Part shown: in pieces, positions 17,814-25,205 of the stretch | Layout: each line of letters opens with the position of its first letter | Position numbering within the stretch: the first letter of the stretch is position 1 | DNA from: Acidobacteriota bacterium | GTDB taxonomy: Bacteria > Acidobacteriota > Vicinamibacteria > Vicinamibacterales > UBA2999 | Assembly (NCBI GenBank): GCA_018000455.1 | Contig: JAGNJW010000001.1 | Coordinates: 388,311 to 452,310 of the forward strand | Reading direction: 5' to 3' | DNA: 64,000 bases | Translations under genes and position numbers: made by a program | The notes under the pieces: model-generated | Seen by the model: only the letters and a program-made list of their open reading frames with translations | What the model was told of the DNA's origin: nothing | Databases searched by the model: none

Positions 17814-20144
17814 TCAGTGGATACGGCTCGCCCGGCTTTGCGGCGACCTGGAAGTGATCGTGTCTACCGCTGTTCTGACACGGTCCTGCAGTTCCAAACT
17901 ATTGTTGACTGCGGTACTACTCACAACGAAGGCGCGGAGTAGTTTGGTGGTGTTGGCCGATGCAACTTCGTGCTCGAGATCCTGCGCGGAGGCGCCGTCG
18001 AGAGAGCACAACAGAAACTGGCCGGGCGCTAGACGGAGGACACAGCGATTTCGTGCGCCACGGGGTGACAGCCGCGCCGCCAATTCCGGGCCAACCAATT
18101 CGACACGGTCCGCGTGGCTGGAGTCCTGGGCCCGCGGACTCACCGACACCGCCAAGATGGCACCCCTTGTGGCGGCGTTTACGTGCCGGTCGTGAGAGAG
18201 CAGAGCGTCTAGCGCCGCCAAAGCGGCTGTGCGAGTGACGTCGTCGGCGCAATCGATCGCCGCGCCAGGTCTCTGGAGTGCCGACCAGAGGCTCACGGCC
18301 ATCGTCGGCAGTAGAGACTCGAGCGCACGACGCTGTCCGACCGAGATCTCCTGATCGGCTCGGCCATACAGAGATAGCACTCCAACGAGCGTGTCATCCA
18401 CTGACAGCGGCAGGCTCGATCCGAAGGCAAGCGAAGCACGCGTCCCAACAGACGCGAGGTCCAGGACGGCCTCCGAGTTCCACACCGCGGTGCGATGTGC
18501 AGCTACCCAGCCTGTAAGGCGCTCTGCCACTGGGATGCGCATCCCCAAAATGCTTCGCGCGACTGACCCGTCGACGAATACAGCCTCTGCATCGCTCGAC
18601 GTGTCATCTAGCACGAATATCGCTGCCGTATCGAAAGAGGCGATAGCGCGAAGGTTGTCCGTGAGTTGGCGACACACTGACGCGAGTGGGGGGCCGCCTG
18701 GAAACGGCGACAAGCCGGCAAGGAGTCGTAGCGATTCCAGCGGTGCCGTGTTCGGTGTGTGCGCGTCTGCCCACGTCTGCGGGCTTGTGGGATCAGCATG
18801 GCCTGCCAGAACGAGCGCGGGGATGTCGTGGATCTCGGCACTGACACACAGTGCCGCGTGATCCCGCACGAAGATGTCAACCACGAGGGAATCGTACATA
18901 CTCCCGCGACGCTGGGTAAGGATCTCTAGGGCATCTTCCGCCGGCATGGCTGGGCGGTAAGGCCGGTCAGATGTCAGGGCGTCGTAACAATCTACGACGG
19001 AAAGAATTCGCGCGCCAATCGGGATGTCAGAGCCCTTGAGCCCGTCAGGGTATCCACTCCCGTCCCAGTTTTCGTGATGATGCCGAACAATGGGGACGAC
19101 CGGGTAGGGGAACTGGATCGACGAGAGGATGTCGGCACCGACCGCTGCGTGGGTCTTCATTACAGAGAACTCGCGTGCAGTGAGTTTGCCGGGCTTGTTC
19201 AGAATGAACTCAGGAATGGCAAGCTTGCCCATGTCATGTAGGAGGGCTGCGGCTTCGATCGCGCGTAGCTGCCGCTCCTCAGTGACCCCGAGAGACTGGG
19301 CGAGCCCAACGGCGAATCTCTGCACGCGGCGGATGTGACCGTGTGTGACCTGGTCCTTGGCGTCGATTGCCATCGCCAGCGTCTCTATGGTCGAAAGATA
19401 GAGCCGGTTGACCTCTGAGAGATGCGTGTTCGCGTCGTCGAGTCGCCCCAGGGTCGTTCGGAACGCAAGAAAGGATACGACGAGAAGCGGTAGGAGAAGC
19501 GCTACTAGTCCAAAATCGATGGATTGGCTGAAGACTACGAGGATCGCCGCAATTGATGCGCTGGCGAGGTAGTTTGCAGCGAGCCACGGGAACTGTCGGG
19601 CCCAAATGAGGACGGCCGACTCAGAACGCTCCACACCCAGAGCGACCGCCACGATCCAGCTGTTCAGGAGGAAAACGGCAAGCGCAAACGCGTATAGAGG
19701 CCCGACGAACTCTTCGATAGCTCCGTAGGTAGGCGCGCGAGGGTCCAACCCGGAGAGTCTGAAGAACAGGAGCGACGCGGCAAACACCGACGCAGCAAGC
19801 GCCCCGACGTTAAAGAGTACCCGATGGGGAGTCCGGAGACGCGGCACCAGCCGCATCGACATCACTAGGGCATCTATTGCCGCTGTCAGCGTTCCAGCCG
19901 CTGGGCCGTAGAGCAAGGTGGAAAGGAATACGGTGGGCTCGGACAGTGACAGCCGAACGACCAGGCCTGGGATCTTCACCGTATAAGCGCCGATCAGCGC
20001 GGTCGCGATGGTGAGAACGAACCACCCCGACGTGGGGGGGGTAGCTATCGCCTCATTCAGCGACCAGCCAACCAGCGCCACTCCAAGGACTGGAATGGTG
20101 GTGAGGTAGGCGCGCCCGATGAACGTGTGTTTCTGCTCGGCCAC
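17814..20144 (-). CDS. Membrane-bound HD-GYP domain protein with C-terminal GAF domain (putative c-di-GMP phosphodiesterase)
   Basis: The 776-residue protein begins with about seven membrane helices (residues 10-230), followed by a short linker, an HD-GYP domain (about 240-430) and a GAF-like domain (about 460-610), then a tail of unknown fold. The catalytic signatures are complete: HDMGKLAIPEF near residue 303, and HHHENWDGSGYPDGLKG near 351 containing the GYP element. DCYDALTSDRPYRPAM is also present. Such enzymes degrade cyclic di-GMP. The start is GTG at 20144 with only a weak Shine-Dalgarno; it lies 27 bases after a 9-codon ORF encoding MKPLIIWGE. The coding sequence is clearly less GC-rich than its neighbours. 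Context suggests it serves the same process as the WG-repeat subtilisin and the sigma-54 activator. Confidence 0.92.
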   Translation of the reverse strand: MAEQKHTFIGRAYLTTIPVLGVALVGWSLNEAIATPPTSGWFVLTIATALIGAYTVKIPGLVVRLSLSEPTVFLSTLLYGPAAGTLTAAIDALVMSMRLVPRLRTPHRVLFNVGALAASVFAASLLFFRLSGLDPRAPTYGAIEEFVGPLYAFALAVFLLNSWIVAVALGVERSESAVLIWARQFPWLAANYLASASIAAILVVFSQSIDFGLVALLLPLLVVSFLAFRTTLGRLDDANTHLSEVNRLYLSTIETLAMAIDAKDQVTHGHIRRVQRFAVGLAQSLGVTEERQLRAIEAAALLHDMGKLAIPEFILNKPGKLTAREFSVMKTHAAVGADILSSIQFPYPVVPIVRHHHENWDGSGYPDGLKGSDIPIGARILSVVDCYDALTSDRPYRPAMPAEDALEILTQRRGSMYDSLVVDIFVRDHAALCVSAEIHDIPALVLAGHADPTSPQTWADAHTPNTAPLESLRLLAGLSPFPGGPPLASVCRQLTDNLRAIASFDTAAIFVLDDTSSDAEAVFVDGSVARSILGMRIPVAERLTGWVAAHRTAVWNSEAVLDLASVGTRASLAFGSSLPLSVDDTLVGVLSLYGRADQEISVGQRRALESLLPTMAVSLWSALQRPGAAIDCADDVTRTAALAALDALLSHDRHVNAATRGAILAVSVSPRAQDSSHADRVELVGPELAARLSPRGARNRCVLRLAPGQFLLCSLDGASAQDLEHEVASANTTKLLRAFVVSSTAVNNSLELQDRVRTAVDTITSRSPQSRASRIH

Positions 20145-20171
20145 GGTTCGCGCCCACGTCGGAAAGTGTGC

Positions 20172-20201
20172 TTACTCGCCCCAGATGATTAGCGGCTTCA
20201 T
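20172..20201 (-). CDS. Nine-codon ORF encoding a single WG-repeat unit (MKPLIIWGE)
   Basis: Reading the minus strand, ATG at 20201 opens a 9-codon frame, MKPLIIWGE, stopped by TAA at 20172. A GAGG Shine-Dalgarno lies about seven bases before the ATG. The last six residues (LIIWGE) match the SIIWGE units that end the subtilisin encoded immediately upstream (stop at 20269). The ORF therefore looks like either a free one-unit peptide, a leader peptide for the HD-GYP gene 27 bases downstream, or a stranded repeat copy. Translation is not proven; the combination of a start, a stop, an SD and an in-frame repeat is the evidence. Confidence 0.5.
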   Translation of the reverse strand: MKPLIIWGE

Positions 20202-20268
20202 TGTTGTACCTCGGTCAGTTAAGTGTTGCTCGACAGGTGCGGATTGCGCACAGCTGCACGATGGCGTT

Positions 20269-21981
20269 CTATTCGCCCCAGATGATCGATTCGCCCCAGA
20301 TGATCGATTCGCCCCAGATGATCGATTCGCCCCAGATGATCGATTCGCCCCAGATGATCGATTCGCCCCAGATGATCGATTCGCCCCAGACGAGGGTGTC
20401 GCCCCAGACGAGGGTGTCGCCCCAGACGAGGGTGTCGCCCCAGACGAGGGTGTCGCCCCAGACGAGGGTGTCGCCCCAGACGAGGGTGTCGCCCCAGACA
20501 AGGGTGTCGCCCCAGACAAGGGTGTCGCCCCAGACAAGGGTGTCGCCCCAGACAAGGGTGTCGCCCCAGACAAGGGTCTGCCCACGAACGCCGGTCCAAT
20601 TGACGATCTCGGACGCGGCCGACACGCCCCAGCTGGCCGGGAACAGGTTCGCCACTGTTCGAGCCGGCAGCACCTGGCCATCCTGCAGAGCGCTCGACAG
20701 GTTGAGATTGCCTGCCCCCGCGCCCGTCAGGCCCGCCTCGGGCATGAAGTCCGCCGAGGCCTGAAGCGCGAGCCGCACGCCAAGCGGCGTCAGACGGGGG
20801 TTGGCGTCGATCAGGAGTGCCACGGCGCCGCTCACCACCGCCGCCGCCTGGCTGGTTCCGCTCAGAGTCATGTAGGCGTTGCGGCCCGTGCCGGTCAGGC
20901 GGTCGGGACGCGTGCGCGCGAGGGTTGAGCCCTCGACACCGGCCGATTCGATGAGGCTGCCGGGCGCCGCGATGTCTGGCTTCACCACGAAGTCGATCTG
21001 CGTGGGGCCGCGCGAGCTCCAGGGTGCCAGCGTGTCGTCGGCGTGGCTGGCCGTGCCGTTGGCGCGCACGGCGCCGACGGTGATGACGAACGGCGAGTTT
21101 CCGGGCGACGTCACACTGCCGAGCACCGTCCTGCCGTCTTCGGTCTGCCCACGGTTGCCGGCCGACGCCACGACCACGATGCCGGCTCGCACGGCGCGCT
21201 CCACGGCCTGGCCGAGCGGGTCGTCCCGGTATGACTGCGTCACCGCCGTACCCAACGACATGTTGATGACGCGGATGCCGAATTCGCCGCGGTGCTCGAT
21301 GGCCCAGTCCACGGCCTCGATCACATCGGCAACCTGGCCCGAGCCATCGTTGCCGAGCACGCGGAGGTTGATGAGGTGGGCACCGGGCGCCATGCCCGCC
21401 ACGCCAGAAGCGCGCCGCGTATCGAGGCTGCTGCCGGCAACGATGCCTGCGACGTGGGTGCCGTGACCGTAGCCATCGCGCCCGCGTCCGCGGCCGTCGC
21501 GCGTGAAGTCCACGTTCGCCACGACCTTGCCCGTGAGCGCGCGGTGGGCCGCGATGCCGGAGTCGATGATGGCCACGCCGACTCCGGCGCCGCTCACGGT
21601 GCCAAGCGTCGAGATGAGCCCGTTCAGTGCGGCGGTGGCGCCCGTCGTGGCCGTCGTCAGCGCCATGTGCGACGTGACCACGGCGTTGGCCGCCACGGCA
21701 TTCACGTCGGCGTCGGCCGCGAGCGCGGCCAGTTGGCCCGCCGGCACCTCGATCACCGCCCCGCGGCGCAGGCGCTTCTTGAGCACCAGCGGGTGGCGGC
21801 CCAGCACGCGGCTGATCGTCGCGTCGTCGCCATCGACGATCACTTCGATGGTGCTGCGGTTGCCCGTGCGAATCTCGTCGGAGAGGTCCGCGGACAGCCG
21901 GGCGCGGCGGCCCTGTCCGGCAGCCAGTACCGGAGCAGCCATTGCGACGGCAACGAGGACGGCGAGAATACGGCTAGTCAT
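20269..21981 (-). CDS. Secreted S8 (subtilisin-like) peptidase ending in 17 WG hexapeptide repeats
   Basis: The 570-residue protease has a signal peptide (1-22), an I9-like propeptide (about 40-100) and a complete peptidase S8 domain: D140 (AIIDSG), H173 (HGTHVAG), oxyanion N276 (ASAGN) and S377 (SGTSQAAA). The catalytic domain ends near 425. After a linker (about 425-468), residues 469-570 are seventeen consecutive hexapeptides: eleven TLVWG[D/E] then six SIIWGE, running exactly to the C-terminus with no anchor or sorting signal after them. The ATG at 21981 precedes the signal peptide and has AGGA about nine bases upstream. It lies 25 bases after the HTH gene. The protease should be active outside the cytoplasm; the repeat domain could be an adhesive, self-assembling or substrate-like tail. 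Confidence 0.93.
   Translation of the reverse strand: MTSRILAVLVAVAMAAPVLAAGQGRRARLSADLSDEIRTGNRSTIEVIVDGDDATISRVLGRHPLVLKKRLRRGAVIEVPAGQLAALAADADVNAVAANAVVTSHMALTTATTGATAALNGLISTLGTVSGAGVGVAIIDSGIAAHRALTGKVVANVDFTRDGRGRGRDGYGHGTHVAGIVAGSSLDTRRASGVAGMAPGAHLINLRVLGNDGSGQVADVIEAVDWAIEHRGEFGIRVINMSLGTAVTQSYRDDPLGQAVERAVRAGIVVVASAGNRGQTEDGRTVLGSVTSPGNSPFVITVGAVRANGTASHADDTLAPWSSRGPTQIDFVVKPDIAAPGSLIESAGVEGSTLARTRPDRLTGTGRNAYMTLSGTSQAAAVVSGAVALLIDANPRLTPLGVRLALQASADFMPEAGLTGAGAGNLNLSSALQDGQVLPARTVANLFPASWGVSAASEIVNWTGVRGQTLVWGDTLVWGDTLVWGDTLVWGDTLVWGDTLVWGDTLVWGDTLVWGDTLVWGDTLVWGDTLVWGESIIWGESIIWGESIIWGESIIWGESIIWGESIIWGE
20272..20577 (-). repeat. 17 tandem 18-bp units encoding WG hexapeptides
   Basis: The array is 306 bases, 17 x 18, ending at the stop codon of the subtilisin gene. 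In reading order there are five units using CTT for Leu, six using CTC, then six SIIWGE units. Within each block the units are essentially identical at DNA level, indicating recent block expansion. There are no spacers, so it is not a CRISPR array. Confidence 0.96.
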
Positions 21982-22006
21982 GTGAAGTGTCCTAGTCCGG
22001 GGGGAC

Positions 22007-22213
22007 TTAGTGCTTGTGCTGAACGAGAAGCGACTCGACCACGACGCGCTGTGAGCCACCGCGCGTGCGGATGGTCTGCAGAACGCCTTCGCTGATTCGG
22101 TAATAGACCGTCCGCCGGGAGACGCCGAGGAGCTCTGCGGCCCGCTCGATGGTCACGCTGCGTCCAAGCTGGGGAAAAGCTTGGGAACTGGCCAGATTCT
22201 GGGTGGTCTCCAT
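22007..22213 (-). CDS. Small helix-turn-helix (excisionase/MerR-type) DNA-binding protein
   Basis: The 68-residue protein is a single winged-helix DNA-binding domain: LGRSVTIERAAELLGVSRRT followed by VYYRISEGVLQTIRTRGGSQRVV, the pattern of excisionase-family or BldC-like proteins. An ATG at 22213 with GGAG about seven bases upstream is preferred; another ATG at 22252 would add 13 residues. It is the first gene of the minus-strand unit, 25 bases before the WG-repeat subtilisin, so it likely regulates that unit. There is no integrase nearby that would favour a true excisionase role. Confidence 0.8.
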   Translation of the reverse strand: METTQNLASSQAFPQLGRSVTIERAAELLGVSRRTVYYRISEGVLQTIRTRGGSQRVVVESLLVQHKH

Positions 22214-22481
22214 GGGGAACTCCGCCGATATGAATGGCAGGGACGGTGCCATAACTGCGTACGCCCGTGGCTTATCGCCCTAAGTGATTGCAAAATAAGA
22301 AGTTGGTAGTCTAGGATTCGCCGAGGCGGGCGATCGCCGTCCGAGGGTGTCGGTAGACAAGCGGTTGGCTGCCTTTGCACGGAACTCCTGGGGACTCCGG
22401 GCTCCGTGCAGCCCACACGAAAACAGGCCAGAAAACACACATCGAGACGATCGGCCAAGATCTTGACCGGTCGGCCAACAA
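22214..22481. promoter_or_regulatory. Divergent region between the WG-peptidase unit and the ABC binding-protein gene
   Basis: This 268-base region contains an AT-rich patch around 22281-22317. On the plus strand TTGCAA (22288-22293) and TAGGAT (22312-22317) are 18 bases apart and could be a sigma-70-type promoter for the binding-protein gene. No equally good element was seen for the minus-strand unit, although its promoter must lie here. Confidence 0.3.
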
Positions 22482-24239
22482 GTGAACCGACATTCGCGAT
22501 TTCCCCTCGTCGCCCTCATCGTGCTCGGCCTGCTCGGCTACGTCTGGTGGAGCAGTCGGAGCACCGTTCCTGCACCGGCACCGTCGGTTGCCACCGAGTT
22601 TCCGGCGCGAGGCGGCGTCCTCACCGCGTCGCTCAGAGCGGAGCCGCGGTCGTTCAATCGGCTGGCGTCGCGCGACTACGCCACGCTCTTCACCTCCACG
22701 CTGACGCAGGCCCGGCTCGTCCGTGTGAATCAGGCGACGCACGAGCTCGAACCGTGGCTGGCTGAGCGCTGGTCGTCGTCGCCCGACGGACTGGTGCATA
22801 CGCTCACGCTGCGCGACGGGTTGCGGTGGTCCGACGGGGTACCGTTCTCGTCGGCGGACGTCGCCTTCACGTTCGCGGCGGTGTTCGATCCCCGCGTGAA
22901 GAGCGCGCTCACGAGTTCCCTCGAAGTCGACGGCGATCCGCTGCTGGTGACAACGCCCGACGAGCGCACGGTTGTCGTGACCTTTCCGCACCCATTCGGT
23001 CCCGGCATCCGCCTGCTCGACAACATCACGATCCTGCCGAAACACAAGCTCGAGGCCGCGGTGGCAGCCGGCACCATGGCCGCCGCCTGGAGCGCAGCGA
23101 CGCCGCCGGACGAGATGGCCGGGATGGGGCCGTTCGTGCTCACCAAGTACGAGCCGGGTCAGCGCCTGACGTTCGCCCGCAACCCGCACTACTGGCGCAA
23201 GGACGACCGCGGCATCGGCTTGCCCTACCTCGATGGCCTGGTGGTCGAGATCGTGCCGGATCAGAACACGGAGTTGATCGGGCTGCAGTCAGGACGGCTC
23301 GACGTCTCGCAGCAGCACCTGCGCGCCGAAGACTACGGCGCCGCGCGCGAGATGGAACGCGCCGGCAAGCTTCGGCTGCTGGAAGTCGGCGTCAGTCCCG
23401 ATCCCGACGTCTTCTTTTTCAACCTGCGCCCGGCGAAGTGGGCGAACGACCCCCGCAAGGCGTGGCTGTTCACCGACACCTTTCGCCAGGCCCTCAACCA
23501 CGCCGTCGACCGCGAAGCCTACGCCAACACGGTGTTCCTCGGGGCGGCAGTGCCGGTGCACGGCCCGGTGTCGCCGGGGAACAAGGCCTGGTTCTGGCCC
23601 GACCTGCCTCGCTATGCCTTCGATCGCGAGAAGTCAGCGGCGCTGCTGGCCCAGCTCGGACTCGCCAACCGCGATGCCGACGCGTTCCTCGAGGACGCTG
23701 CTGGCAACGAGGCCCGCTTCACCCTGATGCACTACAAGGGCAACTCGTCGCTCGAACGCGGGGCCCAGGTGCTCAAGGAAGCCTTCGAGCGTATTGGGGT
23801 GGCGATGGACCTGGCGCCGATCGAACCGGGGACGCTCATCGAGCGGATGCTGGCGGGGAACTTCGAGGCGATTTTCTTCAACTACGTCACCACGGATCCA
23901 GACCCGGCCATGCAGCGCGACTTCTGGCTGAGCAGCGGCAGCGCCCACATCTGGAACCTCTCGCAGAAGACCCCCGCCACCGACTGGGAGCGCGAGATGG
24001 ACGCCCTCGTGAATCGCCAGGCCGCGGCGATCGACCCGGCCGAGCGCGTGCGGCTCTTCCACGACGTGCAAAGGGTGTTCAGCGAGCACCTGCCGGCGAT
24101 GTACTTCGCCGCCCCGCGCCTCTTCGTCGCTGTCGGCCCGCGCGTGCGCAACGAAACCCCTGGCGTCACGCGTCCCCAGCTGCTGTGGAGCGCCGACACG
24201 CTGGCCGTCGCCAGCACCGCGGCGCCCACCGCGCCTTAG
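22482..24239 (+). CDS. ABC transporter substrate-binding protein, peptide type (SBP_bac_5)
   Basis: The 585-residue protein has a hydrophobic N-terminal helix (about 7-24) without a lipobox Cys, so it is probably membrane-tethered or secreted by a signal peptide. The family-5 solute-binding fold follows, with LAERWSSSPDGLVHTLTLRD, WSDGVPFSSADVAFTFAAV and FRQALNHAVDREAYANTVF. These proteins deliver di- or oligopeptides, or sometimes sugars and nickel, to a permease pair. The start is GTG. The stop is three bases before the first permease gene, so they are one operon. Ligand not predictable. Confidence 0.93.
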   Translation: MNRHSRFPLVALIVLGLLGYVWWSSRSTVPAPAPSVATEFPARGGVLTASLRAEPRSFNRLASRDYATLFTSTLTQARLVRVNQATHELEPWLAERWSSSPDGLVHTLTLRDGLRWSDGVPFSSADVAFTFAAVFDPRVKSALTSSLEVDGDPLLVTTPDERTVVVTFPHPFGPGIRLLDNITILPKHKLEAAVAAGTMAAAWSAATPPDEMAGMGPFVLTKYEPGQRLTFARNPHYWRKDDRGIGLPYLDGLVVEIVPDQNTELIGLQSGRLDVSQQHLRAEDYGAAREMERAGKLRLLEVGVSPDPDVFFFNLRPAKWANDPRKAWLFTDTFRQALNHAVDREAYANTVFLGAAVPVHGPVSPGNKAWFWPDLPRYAFDREKSAALLAQLGLANRDADAFLEDAAGNEARFTLMHYKGNSSLERGAQVLKEAFERIGVAMDLAPIEPGTLIERMLAGNFEAIFFNYVTTDPDPAMQRDFWLSSGSAHIWNLSQKTPATDWEREMDALVNRQAAAIDPAERVRLFHDVQRVFSEHLPAMYFAAPRLFVAVGPRVRNETPGVTRPQLLWSADTLAVASTAAPTAP

Positions 24240-24242
24240 TCG

Positions 24243-25205
24243 ATGTCGCTCGCGCGCTTCGCCGTGGGTCGGGTCGTGAGCGGGGCGGTGTTCGCCCTGG
24301 TCGTGGCGTCGCTCACGCTGCTGCTCGCGCGTGCGGTGCCCGGTGATGCCGCGCTCGTGGACGGACTGGACCGCACGCCCGCCGAGACGGCGGCGCTACG
24401 CGCGGAGCTGGGCCTCGACCAGCCGTTCCTCGAGCAGTACGTCCGCTGGCTCGGCGGGCTCGCGCGGTTCGACCTCGGGCGGTCGACGTTGTTCAGCCGC
24501 CCCGTCGCCGACCTTCTCGGGGAGCGCGCCGCCAATACCGCCATCCTCGCGATTGCCGCACTCCTTGTCGCCACCGGCATCGGCCTGCCGCTTGGCCGCA
24601 TCGCCGGCGCCAGTTCGGGCTTGGCCGCGCGGGTCGTGCGGGCGGCGTCGCTCGCCGTGCTGTCGGTGCCGCCGCTGCTGAGCGCCCTGCTGCTGGTATT
24701 CCTGGCCGCGCGCACCGGCTGGCTGCCGATCGGCGGCATGACCTCCGGCGGCCTTTCCGGCGCAGCCTGGCTGGCCGATCTGCTCCACCATCTGCCCTTG
24801 CCGACGATGGCACTCGCCCTGCCATTGGCGGCCACTCTCGAACGGCTGCAGGCGCGAGCCATCGCCGATACGCTCGGCCGACCGTTTGTGGCCGCCAGCC
24901 GCGCCCGAGGGCTCGACGCGGCCTCTGCCGTGCGCGTGCACGCGTGGCCGGTCTCGCTCGCGCCGGTGCTCGGTACCTACGGTGTCTTGGTCGGTGCGCT
25001 CTTCAGCGGCTCGTTCGTGGTCGAGATCGTGACGGCGTGGCCCGGCCTCGGCCGTCTGCTCTTCGATGCCCTCCGGTCGCGCGACGTATGGCTGGTCGCC
25101 GGCTGCGGCGCCGCCGGGGCGGTCTCGCTCGCCATCGGGACGACCATCGCCGATATCGCGCACGCGGCCATCGACCCGCGGGTGCTCGAGGGGCGACGCG
25201 GATGA
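24243..25205 (+). CDS. ABC transporter permease, DppB type
   Basis: This 320-residue inner-membrane permease has the N-terminal helix and the characteristic GLDQPFLEQYVRWLGGLARFDLGRS region that precedes the core. About five further helices follow, with the ATPase-contacting EAA loop around SRARGLDAASAVRVHAW. It starts three bases after the binding-protein gene and overlaps the next permease by four bases (ATGA), so translation is coupled. It should form a heterodimer with the next product. Confidence 0.93.
   Translation: MSLARFAVGRVVSGAVFALVVASLTLLLARAVPGDAALVDGLDRTPAETAALRAELGLDQPFLEQYVRWLGGLARFDLGRSTLFSRPVADLLGERAANTAILAIAALLVATGIGLPLGRIAGASSGLAARVVRAASLAVLSVPPLLSALLLVFLAARTGWLPIGGMTSGGLSGAAWLADLLHHLPLPTMALALPLAATLERLQARAIADTLGRPFVAASRARGLDAASAVRVHAWPVSLAPVLGTYGVLVGALFSGSFVVEIVTAWPGLGRLLFDALRSRDVWLVAGCGAAGAVSLAIGTTIADIAHAAIDPRVLEGRRG

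Noticed and set aside
20272..20577. CRISPR-like repeat array
   Set aside because: Units are contiguous 18-mers with no spacers and lie in frame in a protease gene.
20172..20928. Long open frames on both strands across the WG-repeat DNA (Pro-Asp-Arg-Phe, Ser-Pro-Gln and Gly-Arg-His repeats)
   Set aside because: They arise automatically because an 18-bp repeat without stops is open in all frames; the minus-strand frame continuing the subtilisin has the signal peptide and catalytic triad and is the real one.
22007..22213. Excisionase of a mobile element
   Set aside because: No integrase, attachment-site repeats or other phage genes are nearby; an operon regulator is the simpler reading.
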